DNA of 64,000 nt from Zestomonas insulae (GTDB taxonomy: Bacteria > Pseudomonadota > Gammaproteobacteria > Pseudomonadales > Pseudomonadaceae), in the NCBI RefSeq assembly GCF_016901015.1, contig NZ_JAFEUP010000003.1:496001-560000 (forward strand), in the 5' to 3' direction. The position numbers were made by a program, and so were the translations under genes. Below the pieces are notes generated by a model. That model had not been told where the DNA came from, did not search any database, and saw nothing but the letters and a program-made list of their open reading frames with translations. Positions 8,745-17,078 of the stretch are shown one piece after another. Position 1 is the first letter of the stretch, and every line of letters begins with the position of its first letter.

Positions 8745-9941
8745 ATGCAGATTCAAGACGCGCGCCAGGCCCTGCGGATTCCGCCGCTGCTGCGCCTGGG
8801 TTTTCGACCGTTCTTCCTCGCCGGCACGCTGCTCGCCGCGCTGGCGGTGCCGCTCTGGCTGCTCGCCCTGCACGGCGGCCTGGCTGACGGCGCGCCGCGC
8901 GGCGGCTGGCTGGCCTGGCACCGCCATGAGCTGCTGTTCGGCTTTGCCGGGGCGATCATTGCCGGCTTCCTGCTCACCGCGGTGCAGACCTGGACCGGCC
9001 GCCCCGGCCGCCCCGGCCTGTCCGGCACGCCGCTGGCGCTGTTGCTGCTGCTCTGGCTGCTGGCGCGAGTGGCCTGGTGGTGGGGCGGGGCGGGCCTGCT
9101 GCTGGTCAGCAGCCTGGCGTTCTTCGCCGGCGTGGCGCTGGTCATGGCGCGCACGCTGTGGGCGGTGCGGCAGACGCGCAACTACCCGATCGTCGGCGTG
9201 CTGCTGTTGCTGATGGCGGCGGACGGCCTGAGCCTGCTCGGCGTGCTGCAGCACAACGACGCCTGGCAACGGCAGGGCGTGCTGGCGGCGATCTGGCTGG
9301 TGGCGGCGATGATGGGCCTGATTGGCGGGCGGGTGATCCCGTTCTTCACCCAGCGCGGGCTGGGCCGCGAGCAGGCCGTGCAGCCCTGGGCCTGGCTGGA
9401 TTGGGCGGTGCTGCTGGGCAGCGTGCTGCTCGCCGTGCTGCACGCCAGCGGCCTGGCGCTGCAGCCGCGGGCGTGGCTGGGCGCGTTGCTGCTGGCCCTC
9501 GCGGCGGCGCACGGCGTGCGCCTGTGGCGCTGGTTCGATGCGCAGCTGCTGCGCATGCCGCTGCTGTGGTCGCTGCACCTCGCTTATGCCTGGCTGCTGG
9601 TCGCCTGCCTGGGCCTGGCGCTCTGGCACCTGGGGCTGTTCGCCGGCTTCAGTCAGGCGCTGCACGCGCTGACTGTCGGCAGCATGGGCGGGCTGATCCT
9701 GGCCATGCTGGCGCGCGTCTCGCTCGGCCACACCGGACGCCCGCTGGAGTTGCCGCGCGGCTTCGCGCTGGCCTTCGCGCTGCTCAACCTGGGCGCGCTG
9801 GCGCGGGTGTTCGGCGTATCGCTGGCCTACCTGCCGGCGCTGTGGCTGGCTGCCGCCGCCTGGACCCTGGCGTTCGCCGCCTACCTGTACTGGTACGCGC
9901 CGATGCTGCTGCGCGGGCGGATCGACGGTCGGCCGGGTTAG
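8745..9941 (+). CDS. nnrS: NnrS family integral membrane protein
   Basis: A 398-residue, roughly 12-helix membrane protein. It begins with PPLLRLGFRPFFLAGTLLAAL, the characteristic NnrS opening, and carries WHRHELLFGFAGAIIAGFLLTAV with the conserved histidines that may bind haem, TGRPGRPGLSG, GGRVIPFFTQRGL and MGGLILAMLARVSLGHTGRPL. NnrS proteins are linked to nitric oxide metabolism and protection from NO stress in denitrifiers. The ATG at 8745 follows GGGAGA and gives the family N-terminus; an in-frame start about 100 bases upstream looks unlikely. I saw no perfect NNR/ANR box upstream. Confidence 0.9.
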   Translation: MQIQDARQALRIPPLLRLGFRPFFLAGTLLAALAVPLWLLALHGGLADGAPRGGWLAWHRHELLFGFAGAIIAGFLLTAVQTWTGRPGRPGLSGTPLALLLLLWLLARVAWWWGGAGLLLVSSLAFFAGVALVMARTLWAVRQTRNYPIVGVLLLLMAADGLSLLGVLQHNDAWQRQGVLAAIWLVAAMMGLIGGRVIPFFTQRGLGREQAVQPWAWLDWAVLLGSVLLAVLHASGLALQPRAWLGALLLALAAAHGVRLWRWFDAQLLRMPLLWSLHLAYAWLLVACLGLALWHLGLFAGFSQALHALTVGSMGGLILAMLARVSLGHTGRPLELPRGFALAFALLNLGALARVFGVSLAYLPALWLAAAAWTLAFAAYLYWYAPMLLRGRIDGRPG

Positions 9942-10435
9942 CGGCGCGGCGGAAACTCGGCGAGTAGCTCGGCAACGCCCTGGTCGAAGCGCTCCTGGGT
10001 CAGCTGCGGATCGTGCAGCTGACGGTTGATCTGCGCCTGGAACAACACCCGTCCGTCGCGGCTGTCGAGGATGCGCAGGGCCAGGCGCGCGTTGTCCTCC
10101 TGGGTCATCTCGATCTGGCTCCAGGCCGAGCCCTCGGAGGTGATCAGCGGGCGCTGGGCGACGTTGGTCTGGCTCTCCAGGCCGAGCGCGTAGATCACCT
10201 TGAGGTCGGCGATACCATCGCTGAACTGGTAACCCTTGGCTTCCAGGGCGCGCCGCACGGCATGGTCGAAGCGTTCTTCGAGGTCCTGGCGATGGCCGGC
10301 GACGCGCACCGGCTCGATGCTGAAACTGGCATAGCTGCGCGCGCTGGCGGTCGGCGACAGTTCGACCTGCGGGCCGTCGGGGCTGGCGCAGGCGGCCAGC
10401 AGGAGCACACTGGGGAGTAGCAGGGCGTGGCGCAT
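9938..10435 (-). CDS. DUF4136 domain lipoprotein
   Basis: A 165-residue lipoprotein. The N-terminus RHALLLPSVLLLAACAS has a lipobox (LLAAC) for lipidation at Cys and outer-membrane sorting. The mature part fits DUF4136: ASFSIEPV, RRALEAKGYQF, LKVIYALGLES and RLALRILDSRDGRVLFQAQI, a pattern seen in many small Pseudomonas envelope lipoproteins. Function unknown. It converges on nnrS with a four-base overlap of the coding ends. Confidence 0.82.
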   Translation of the reverse strand: MRHALLLPSVLLLAACASPDGPQVELSPTASARSYASFSIEPVRVAGHRQDLEERFDHAVRRALEAKGYQFSDGIADLKVIYALGLESQTNVAQRPLITSEGSAWSQIEMTQEDNARLALRILDSRDGRVLFQAQINRQLHDPQLTQERFDQGVAELLAEFPPRR

Positions 10436-10557
10436 CGACGCCTCCATGCGGGGGTTTTCCCCAGCCTAGTCGCTGCCCGCCGGCGCCGCGCCCAACCAGA
10501 GATGGGCGAACGGCGCGAACAAAATCGATTTTGGCCGGTCTTTGCAGAGCAGGGTCT

Positions 10558-10593
10558 GTTGACGCGTGGGTGCGGCCGCGGCCACGCGTCAAC
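10558..10593. repeat. Perfect 12-bp inverted repeat in the leader of the 10620 gene
   Basis: Two perfect 12-base arms (GTTGACGCGTGG at 10558-10569 and its complement at 10582-10593) are separated by 12 bases that contain the NotI-like palindrome GCGGCCGC. The repeat ends 26 bases before the ATG at 10620. There is no T-tract, so it does not look like a terminator; an operator or a leader hairpin is more likely. Confidence 0.7.
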
Positions 10594-10619
10594 GGATCCT
10601 GAGCAGGAGGCAACGGTAA

Positions 10620-11135
10620 ATGATCTTCGCGCGAATCATTCTGGCGATTCAGGTGGTGGTGCTCGGTGGGCTGGGGTTGGCCTACTGGCTGCAACCCTAC
10701 GAAATGGCCAACCTCAACGGCATGTTGCTGATGGAGAGCATCTCGGTGATCAACACCCGGGTGTTCTACGGCGGCTTTCAGGTCGGCCTGGCGCTGTACC
10801 TGGCGTGGAGCATGGGCGACCGCGTGCGGGCGCGCGGCGGGCTGATGCTGCTGGTGCTGCTGCAGTCGATGCTGGCTCTGGCGCGCATCTCGGCGCTGTG
10901 GCTGGACGGCGGCGAGTTCCAGTTCGCCGACCTGTCGTCGCTGCTGCTCAAGGTGTTCACCGCCTTGCTCGCCGCGCTGGCGCTGTGGCGCCTGGACCGC
11001 CAGGCCAAGGCCGAGGTGCTGGAGGCGGCCGAGTGGGACGAGTTCCACGGTGCCCACGAGGTGCCGCAAGCGCAGCGCCGGCGCAGCCTCGACACCTCGC
11101 TCGACGAACCGCCGCAGGCGCCGCCCGCGGCCTGA
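10620..11135 (+). CDS. Small integral membrane protein, DUF4345-like
   Basis: A 171-residue protein with about four transmembrane segments: IILAIQVVVLGGLGLAYWLQP at the start, FYGGFQVGLALYLAWSM, GLMLLVLLQSMLALARISALW, and LLLKVFTALLAALALWRL. The C-terminal 40 residues are hydrophilic and charged. The motif NTRVFYGGFQVGLAL resembles DUF4345 proteins, which have no known function; that assignment is from memory and tentative. GCAGGAGG provides a strong ribosome site, and a perfect inverted repeat lies in the leader. Confidence 0.65.
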   Translation: MIFARIILAIQVVVLGGLGLAYWLQPYEMANLNGMLLMESISVINTRVFYGGFQVGLALYLAWSMGDRVRARGGLMLLVLLQSMLALARISALWLDGGEFQFADLSSLLLKVFTALLAALALWRLDRQAKAEVLEAAEWDEFHGAHEVPQAQRRRSLDTSLDEPPQAPPAA

Positions 11136-11164
11136 TCGAGGCAAGCGCCGGAACAACCACTCAC

Positions 11165-11234
11165 CGTCACTCCCGCGTAGGCGGGAGCCCAGGTGCCGCT
11201 GGCTTTCTGGATTCCCGCCTGCGCGGGAATGACG
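11165..11234. repeat. Dispersed palindromic repeat, copy 1
   Basis: A 70-base element with two inverted modules. The first (11165-11190) starts CGTCACTCCCGCG and the second (11207-11234) ends CGCGGGAATGACG; each contains its own CCCGC/GCGGG hairpin, and together they form a larger palindrome. The same module recurs at 16557-16625 and 27893-27970. It lies between converging genes, and may act as a transcription end or be a REP/MITE-like unit. Confidence 0.88.
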
Positions 11235-11251
11235 ACTATTTCAGACCGTTC

Positions 11252-12730
11252 CTAGAACGAGGCAATCAGCCGGCCGAGCAGCGCCATGGCCTGCTCGCTC
11301 TGTGCCGTCCACGGGTGGCCGTAATTGAGGCGCGCGCAGTTCTCGAAGCGCCGCGTCGCGGAGAAGATCGGCCCTGGCGCCAGGCTGATGCCCTGTGCCA
11401 GGGCCAGGCGGAACAGCCGCAGCGAATCCACCGTGGCAGGGAATTCGAACCACAGGAAATAGCCGCCGGCCGGGTGGGTGACCCGCGTGCTCGATGGAAA
11501 GTGCCGCGCCGCCGAGGCGAGCATCGAACCCTGCTGCGCCTCCAGGGCATGCCGCAACTTGCGCAGGTGGCGGTCGTAGCCGCCGTGCTGCAGGTAGTCG
11601 GCGAGCGCCGCCTGGGCCGGCACCGAGGGCGAGATGGTGGTCATCAGCTTGAGTCGCTGGATCGCCTCGGCGTAGCGCCCGCCGGCCACCCAACCGACCC
11701 GGTAGCCCGGCGCCAGGCACTTGGAGAACGAGCCGCAGTGCATCACCAGGCCGTCGTCGTCGAAGCTCTTCACCGGCTTCGGCGGCTGGGTGCCGAAGTA
11801 CAGCTCGGCGTACACGTCGTCCTCGATCAGCGGCACCTGATGCTGCTTGAGCAAGCGGTACAGCGCCTGCTTCTTCGCCTCGCTCATGCTCGCGCCGAGC
11901 GGGTTCTGCAGGCTGCTCATGAACCAGCAGGCTTTGATCGGCAGCTCGGCGAGGCGGCTGGCGAGCACCTCCAGGTCGATGCCGTCGCGCGGGTGCACGG
12001 GGATTTCCACCGCTTTGAGCTTGAGCCGCTCGAGCACCTGCAAGGTGGCGTAGAACGCCGGCGCCTCGATGGCCACCAGGTCGCCCGGCGCGGTGACGCA
12101 CTGCAGGCAGAGGTTCAGCGCTTCCAGCGCGCCGTTGCTGATCACCAGCTCCTCCATCGGCAGCTGCACGCCGCTGATCATGTAGCGCAAGGCGATCTGC
12201 CGACGCAGGTTGGGGTTACCGGCGGTCATGTCGGTGATCACCGCCTGCGGCGACATATCGCGCACGCTCTGCGCCATGCTGCGCGCCAGGCGCGGCAGGG
12301 GGAACAGCGCCGGGCTGGGGAAGGCCGAGCCGAACGGCACGGTGTCCGGGTCCTTGAGCGAGTCGAGCACCGAGAACACCAGTTCGCTGACGTCCACCTC
12401 GGTGGTCTGCGCCTGGCTGCGCGCGGTCTCCGGCTCGTGCAGCGGGCGCTGCGCGTGCTCGCGGACGAAGTAGCCGGAGCGCGCGCGGGCGACGATCAGG
12501 CCGCGGTCCTCGAGCAGGTAGTAGGCCTGGAACACGGTCGACGGACTGACCCGGTAGGTGCGGCTGGCGTGCCGCACCGAGGGCACCTTCTCGCCGGGGG
12601 CGAGCACGCCGCTGCGGATCAGCCCGGCGATCTCATCGGCGAATTTCTCGTAGCGCTTCATCTTGTCCTGGCTCAGCGGCGCGGGCGCGGGAAGCTGATA
12701 CTCTACGGGGCGTTCGACCTGCACGGCCAT
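11252..12730 (-). CDS. MocR-type regulator: GntR helix-turn-helix fused to PLP aminotransferase domain
   Basis: A 492-residue transcription factor. Residues ~25-95 form a GntR winged helix (FADEIAGLIRSGVLAPGEKVPS, then VSPSTVFQAYYLLEDRGLI). The rest is a fold-type I aminotransferase domain with ISNGALEALNLCLQCV and the Schiff-base lysine in CGSFSKCLAPGYRVGW. MocR proteins use bound PLP and sometimes an amino acid as effector. The target gene is not obvious: ccoG begins upstream on the same strand, ending three bases before this gene, so the two may be cotranscribed. Confidence 0.9.
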   Translation of the reverse strand: MAVQVERPVEYQLPAPAPLSQDKMKRYEKFADEIAGLIRSGVLAPGEKVPSVRHASRTYRVSPSTVFQAYYLLEDRGLIVARARSGYFVREHAQRPLHEPETARSQAQTTEVDVSELVFSVLDSLKDPDTVPFGSAFPSPALFPLPRLARSMAQSVRDMSPQAVITDMTAGNPNLRRQIALRYMISGVQLPMEELVISNGALEALNLCLQCVTAPGDLVAIEAPAFYATLQVLERLKLKAVEIPVHPRDGIDLEVLASRLAELPIKACWFMSSLQNPLGASMSEAKKQALYRLLKQHQVPLIEDDVYAELYFGTQPPKPVKSFDDDGLVMHCGSFSKCLAPGYRVGWVAGGRYAEAIQRLKLMTTISPSVPAQAALADYLQHGGYDRHLRKLRHALEAQQGSMLASAARHFPSSTRVTHPAGGYFLWFEFPATVDSLRLFRLALAQGISLAPGPIFSATRRFENCARLNYGHPWTAQSEQAMALLGRLIASF

Positions 12731-12732
12731 CC

Positions 12733-14148
12733 TCAGCGATTACGCGGAGCGACGAAGGTGCTGGTGGCGGCGACCCGGCTGCTCGGCGCGTCGACATCCA
12801 GCACCTCGAAGCGCAGCGGCGTCGAGGTCGCCGCGGCACGCTCGGCGGTCAGCGCCACGCTGACCGGGAAATCGACGATCTCCTCCGGCTGCAGGGTCAG
12901 TTCCTGACGGCCGTGCAGCGCGAAGTCGGCGGCGTCGGCCAGCTGCACCCGGTAGCGGCGCGGCTGCTGGGTCTTGTTGATCAGCTTGAGGCTGTAGACG
13001 TTCTCGATCTGGCCGACGCTGTTCTCGCGGAACAGGCCGCGGTCGCGCGTGACGTCCAGCGACAGCGTTGGCCGCGCCTGCAGCGCCCAGCCGAACGCGG
13101 CGATCATCAGCAGCAGCGCGGCACCGTAGCCGACCAGGCTCGGCCGCCAGTAGCGCGTGCGCCCGCCGGCCAGTTCGCGCTCCGAGCTGTAGCGCACCAG
13201 GCCGCGGGCGTAGCCCATCTTGTCCATCACGCTGTCGCAGGCGTCGATGCATGCGCCGCAGCTGATGCAGTCGAGCTGCAGGCCGTCACGGATGTCGATG
13301 CCGGTCGGGCAGACCTGTACGCACATGGTGCAGTCGATGCAGTCGCCGAGACCGGCGGCCTGCGGATCGACGTCCTTCTTGCGCGCGCCACGGTTCTCGC
13401 CGCGTGCCGCGTCGTAGGAGACGATCAGCGTGTCCTTGTCGAACATCACGCTCTGGAAGCGCGAGTAGGGGCACATGTGCAGGCAGACTTTCTCGCGCAG
13501 CCAGCCGGCGTTGACGTAGGTGGCGGCGGCGAAGAAGAACAGCCAGAACGCGCTGCTGCCATCCAGCTCGAGGTGCAGCAGGTCGCTGGTCAGCGCGCGG
13601 ATCGGCGTGAAGTAGCCGACGAAGGCCAGCGCGGTGAGCAGGCTGACGCCCAGCCACAGGCCGTGCTTCGCGCTGCGCCGGGCCAACTTGGTCAGCGACC
13701 AGGGCGCCGCGTCGAGCTTGATGCGCTGGCCGCGGTCACCCTCGGTGACCTTCTCGGCCCACATGAACACCCAGGTCCATACGCTCTGCGGGCAGGTGTA
13801 GCCGCACCACACGCGGCCGGCGAACACGGTGATGGCGAACAGGCCGAAGGCGCAGATGATCAGCAGCGCCGAAAGCAGGGTGAAATCCTGCGGCCAGAAG
13901 GTCGTGCCGAACACATGGAACTTGCGCGCGCCGAGGTCCCAGAGCACCGCCTGGCGACCGTTCCAGTTCAGCCAGGCGGTGCCGAAGAACAACAGGAACA
14001 GCGCGCCGGCGCCGTAGCGCCGCAGGTTGCGGTACAACCCGGTGAAGCTGCGCGTGTGAATCGCCCCGCCGGCCTGTGCCGGGGTCAGGCGCAGCGGCCG
14101 GCTGGGGTCGATGGTTTCCACGATCCGCGCGGGAATGCGTTCGCTCAT
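12733..14148 (-). CDS. ccoG: Cytochrome c oxidase accessory protein CcoG (RdxA)
   Basis: A 471-residue polyferredoxin-like membrane protein that helps cbb3 oxidase assembly, probably by reducing copper for its centre. Membrane helices are at about residues 45-65, 85-110, 160-180, 195-215 and 340-360. The two [4Fe-4S] cluster motifs are CIDCTMCVQVCP and CISCGACIDAC; a CGYTCPQSVW motif follows the second helix. The C-terminus is an immunoglobulin-like periplasmic domain. No ccoNOPQ genes are within the window, so this copy is separated from its oxidase. GAGGCAAG precedes the ATG. Confidence 0.93.
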   Translation of the reverse strand: MSERIPARIVETIDPSRPLRLTPAQAGGAIHTRSFTGLYRNLRRYGAGALFLLFFGTAWLNWNGRQAVLWDLGARKFHVFGTTFWPQDFTLLSALLIICAFGLFAITVFAGRVWCGYTCPQSVWTWVFMWAEKVTEGDRGQRIKLDAAPWSLTKLARRSAKHGLWLGVSLLTALAFVGYFTPIRALTSDLLHLELDGSSAFWLFFFAAATYVNAGWLREKVCLHMCPYSRFQSVMFDKDTLIVSYDAARGENRGARKKDVDPQAAGLGDCIDCTMCVQVCPTGIDIRDGLQLDCISCGACIDACDSVMDKMGYARGLVRYSSERELAGGRTRYWRPSLVGYGAALLLMIAAFGWALQARPTLSLDVTRDRGLFRENSVGQIENVYSLKLINKTQQPRRYRVQLADAADFALHGRQELTLQPEEIVDFPVSVALTAERAAATSTPLRFEVLDVDAPSSRVAATSTFVAPRNR

Positions 14149-14208
14149 GACACTTGCCTCATCAAACTTTCTAGGAATGCGGCAAATGTTCCTCGCGTCG
14201 CTGCGTGC

Positions 14209-14302
14209 GTAACAGATTCAGGTTGTCGAATAAAAAGCGGATCAGATGGGTTGCATCTAGCCCATCTGATCCGCTTTTTGTCGGCCGATCTGAGTCTGTT
14301 AT
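14209..14302. repeat. Long near-palindrome between ccoG and cysI (42-base arms)
   Basis: The 19-base core arms (14232-14250 and 14261-14279) are perfectly complementary, start with AAAAAGCGG and are separated by only 10 bases. Complementarity continues outward to 14209 and 14302: 34 of 42 positions match, and five of the eight differences would be G-U wobbles in RNA. The A-tract and T-tract flanks make the core look like a bidirectional intrinsic terminator, yet it lies upstream of both divergent genes. A small palindromic mobile element or an untranslated hairpin RNA are alternatives. Confidence 0.88.
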
Positions 14303-14373
14303 GGGGGCAGCCCGGCACGCCATAGTCGCCGCACTGGAGCCCGCAGGGGCGGGTGGCTGACGAGGTGGTGGGG

Positions 14374-16044
14374 ATGTATCAGTACGACGACTATGACCGG
14401 GCTTTGGTGCACGAGCGGGTCGCACAGTTTCGCGATCAGGTCGAGCGGCGCCTCAGCGGCGCGCTGAGCGAGGAGGAGTTCCTGCCGCTGCGCCTGCAGA
14501 ACGGCCTGTACCTGCAGAAGCACGCCTACATGCTGCGCGTGGCGATTCCCTACGGCACCCTGGCGGCCAGCCAGCTGCGCGTGCTGGCGCGCATCGCCCG
14601 CGAGTTCGACCGCGGCTACGGGCACTTCACCACCCGGCAGAACATCCAGTTCAACTGGATCGAGCTGCAGCGCGCGCCGGACATCCTCGCGCTGCTCGCC
14701 GAGGTCGACATGCATGCGATCCAGACCTCCGGCAACTGCGTGCGCAACATCACCACCGAGGCGTTCGCCGGGGTCGCCGCCGACGAGCTGCTCGACCCGC
14801 GTCCGCTGGCCGAGATACTCCGCCAGTGGTCGACGATCAACCCGGAGTTCCTCTACCTGCCGCGCAAGTTCAAGATCGCCCTGTGCGCCGCCAGCGAGGA
14901 CCGTGCCGCGGTGGCGGTGCACGACATCGGCCTGCAGCTGTACCGCGACGAACGCGGCGAGTTGCTGCTGCGCGTGCTGGTCGGCGGTGGCCTGGGGCGC
15001 ACGCCGATCATCGGCCAGGTACTGCGCGAGGGCCTGCCCTGGCAGCACCTGCTGTCTTACGTCGAGGCCATCCTGCGCGTATACAACCGGCATGGCCGGC
15101 GCGACAACAAGTACAAGGCGCGCATCAAGATTCTGGTCAAGGCGCTCGGCACCGAGGCGTTCGGCCGCGAAGTCGAGGCCGAGTGGCAGCATCTGAAAGA
15201 CGGCCCGGCCGAGCTGACCGCGGCGGAGTACGCGCGGGTCGCCGCGGCCTTCAGCGCGCCGACCTACCAGCAACTGGACGCCACCGACCTCGACTTCGGC
15301 GCGGCGCTGGCCCGCGAGCCGGCGTTCGCCCGCTGGGCGGCGCGCAACCTGCAGGCGCACAAGGTGCCGGGCTATGCCGCGGTGGTGCTGTCGACCAAGC
15401 CGGGGCTCAGCGCACCGCCCGGCGATGTCACCGCGGCGCAGATGGACCTGGTCGCCGACCTTGCCGAGCGCTACGGCTTCGGCGAAATCCGCATCGCCCA
15501 CGAGCAGAACCTGGTGCTCCCCGATGTGCGCAAGGCCGACCTGTTCGCGCTCTGGCGGGAAGCCGAGGCGGCCGGACTGGCAACGCCGAACATCGGCCTG
15601 CTCAGCGACATCATCGCCTGCCCGGGCGGCGACTACTGCGCGCTGGCCAACGCCAAGTCGATTCCCATTGCCCAGGCGATCCAGGCGCGCTTCGAGGACC
15701 TCGACTACCTGCACGACCTCGGCGAGCTGAGCCTGAACATCTCCGGCTGCATGAACGCCTGCGGCCACCACCACATCGGCAACATCGGCATCCTCGGCGT
15801 CGATAAAAACGGCAGCGAGTGGTATCAGATCACCATCGGCGGCAGCCAGGGCCACGACGCGGCGCTGGGCAAGGTGATCGGCCCGGCGTTCGCCGCCGAG
15901 CAGGTGCCGGGGGTGATCGAGCGTCTGGTGGCGACCTTCGTCAGCCACCGCTCCGGCGACGAGCGCTTCCTCGACACGGTGCAGCGCATCGGCTTGGAGC
16001 CGTTCAAGCAGCGCGTCTACCACGCGGCGGAGGCGACGGCATGA
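14374..16044 (+). CDS. cysI: Ferredoxin-type sulfite/nitrite reductase (CysI-like)
   Basis: A 556-residue sirohaem reductase. It catalyses six-electron reduction of sulfite to sulfide, or possibly nitrite to ammonia. It opens YQYDDYDRALVHERVAQFRDQ and has the substrate/sirohaem contacts FTTRQNIQFNWIEL and QTSGNCVRNIT. The [4Fe-4S]-sirohaem cysteines are in ACPGGDYCALAN and ISGCMNACGHHHIGNIG. The pairing with DUF934 is the usual Pseudomonas assimilatory sulfite reductase arrangement. I chose the ATG at 14374 after GAGGTGG; it overlaps DUF934 by four bases at its end. Confidence 0.9.
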   Translation: MYQYDDYDRALVHERVAQFRDQVERRLSGALSEEEFLPLRLQNGLYLQKHAYMLRVAIPYGTLAASQLRVLARIAREFDRGYGHFTTRQNIQFNWIELQRAPDILALLAEVDMHAIQTSGNCVRNITTEAFAGVAADELLDPRPLAEILRQWSTINPEFLYLPRKFKIALCAASEDRAAVAVHDIGLQLYRDERGELLLRVLVGGGLGRTPIIGQVLREGLPWQHLLSYVEAILRVYNRHGRRDNKYKARIKILVKALGTEAFGREVEAEWQHLKDGPAELTAAEYARVAAAFSAPTYQQLDATDLDFGAALAREPAFARWAARNLQAHKVPGYAAVVLSTKPGLSAPPGDVTAAQMDLVADLAERYGFGEIRIAHEQNLVLPDVRKADLFALWREAEAAGLATPNIGLLSDIIACPGGDYCALANAKSIPIAQAIQARFEDLDYLHDLGELSLNISGCMNACGHHHIGNIGILGVDKNGSEWYQITIGGSQGHDAALGKVIGPAFAAEQVPGVIERLVATFVSHRSGDERFLDTVQRIGLEPFKQRVYHAAEATA

Positions 16045-16532
16045 ACAACCTGATCAAGCTGGTCGACGGCACGCCGCAGATCGTCAGCGATGACCCCTGG
16101 ACGCTACTGCGCGAGGGCGAGGCGACGCCGGCTGGCGCATTGATCCTTCCGCTGCCGCTGTGGCGGCAGAGCTGCGCCGAGCAGGGCGGGCCGCACGCGG
16201 TGTGGCTGGGGCCGGACGACGAGCCGGAGCAGCTGCAACCCTGGCTGGCCAGCCTGCCGCTGATCGCCCTGGACTTCCCCAGCTTCCGCGACGGTCGCGC
16301 CTACAGCCAGGCCTACCTGCTGCGCAGCCGCCTCGGCTGGCGCGGCGAGCTGCGCGCGGTCGGCGACGTGCTGCGCGACCAGCTCAGCCACATGCGCCAG
16401 TGCGGCTTCGATGCCTTCGCGGTGCGCGCGGACAAGCCGCTCGACGACGCGCTCAAGGGCCTGGCCGGCCTCAGCGTGCAGTACGGCCGTTCGGTGCTCG
16501 AGCCGCGCCCGCTGTTCCGGCGGCGCGGCTGA
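16041..16532 (+). CDS. DUF934 protein, partner of CysI
   Basis: A 163-residue protein starting at ATGA overlapping the cysI stop. It matches DUF934 (COG3749): IALDFPSFRDGRAYSQAYLLRSRLGWRGELRAVGDVLRDQ (shown in parts: DFPSFRDGRAYS, LRAVGDVLRDQL) and GFDAFAVRADK. DUF934 is nearly always coded directly after cysI in proteobacteria and is assumed to act in sulfite reduction, perhaps as an electron-transfer or assembly factor. No cofactor motif is visible. Confidence 0.88.
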   Translation: MNNLIKLVDGTPQIVSDDPWTLLREGEATPAGALILPLPLWRQSCAEQGGPHAVWLGPDDEPEQLQPWLASLPLIALDFPSFRDGRAYSQAYLLRSRLGWRGELRAVGDVLRDQLSHMRQCGFDAFAVRADKPLDDALKGLAGLSVQYGRSVLEPRPLFRRRG

Positions 16533-16556
16533 GGAACTTTTGCAAAAAGCCACTCA

Positions 16557-16625
16557 CGTCACTCCCGCGCAGGCGGGAGCCTAGGTGCTGCGGGCCTCTG
16601 GATTCCCGCCTGCGCGGGAATGACG
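16557..16625. repeat. Dispersed palindromic repeat, copy 2
   Basis: Same element as at 11165-11234: CGTCACTCCCGCGC at the left and the complementary GCGCGGGAATGACG at the right, 25 bases after the DUF934 stop. Orientation of the two modules is as in copy 1. Confidence 0.88.
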
Positions 16626-16735
16626 GTCGTTCAGAGCACCTAAAGCACCGCTTCGAACATAGCGTTCTTTGCGCGGTGCAAAACGGTCTTAAAAGCGACT
16701 GGCGCGCGGGCGAGGCTTTGCTAGCTTCAAGGGGG

Positions 16736-16952
16736 TAGGTGAAGACGCAGACTGATGCGCAACAGGATAGCGAGGAGACGCGGGGCACGTTCCCAGGGTA
16801 CACGGCCGCTCGATTCAGGCCCCAATAGCCGTGTGAAGCAGCCGAGCAAGTGCTCGGACTGTCAGACGCCCGAGACCTCGTAAGCCGGAGACCAGCACCG
16901 GCCACCTACTCTTGTTACTCCACCCTAAAGCCCGCCTCGCGCGGGCTTCTTA
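16736..16952 (+). ncRNA. Candidate structured RNA of unknown family with intrinsic terminator
   Basis: A region with no plausible protein but many nested complementarities. GTAGGTG (16736-16742) pairs with CACCTAC (16904-16910), closing a domain of about 175 bases. Inside are ACACGGC/GCCGTGT, a strong CCGAGC-AAGT-GCTCGG hairpin, CGCA/TGCG, and a GGGGC that can pair with a later GCCCC as a pseudoknot. It is followed by a terminator hairpin GCCCGC/GCGGGC with TTCTT (16931-16952). AAGCCGGAGACCAGC near its end resembles a cobalamin-riboswitch B12 box, but the other conserved parts of that riboswitch are not seen. It could be an sRNA or a leader of the 17079 gene. Confidence 0.5.
16931..16952 (+). 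terminator. Intrinsic terminator of the RNA candidate
   Basis: GCCCGC (16931-16936) and GCGGGC (16942-16947) form a hairpin with a 5-base loop followed by TTCTT. It lies 127 bases before the next start codon. Confidence 0.7.
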
Positions 16953-17078
16953 ATGCCCGCGAGAAACCCGCCGCGCACCGGCATGTGGCCGCCCGCTGCG
17001 CGCCAGCTAGGCTGTGCAAGGTCGGCCCACGCGGTGGCGCGCGGTCGGCATGGCTCTCAACCCAGCGAGGTGTGCTTC

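Noticed and set aside
8394..11156. A 920-codon open frame on the minus strand across nnrS and its neighbours
   Set aside because: It is the antisense shadow of nnrS, DUF4136 and the 10620 gene in GC-rich DNA; its translation is low-complexity Gln/Arg/Ala-rich.
14149..14208. ANR box in front of ccoG
   Set aside because: Only one half-site (ATCAA) is present near 14161; the other half does not match TTGAT.
16736..16952. Cobalamin riboswitch
   Set aside because: Only the B12-box-like AAGCCGGAGACCAGC fits; the conserved core around GGGAA...GGTG and CCCGCAAC is not found, and no B12-related gene follows.
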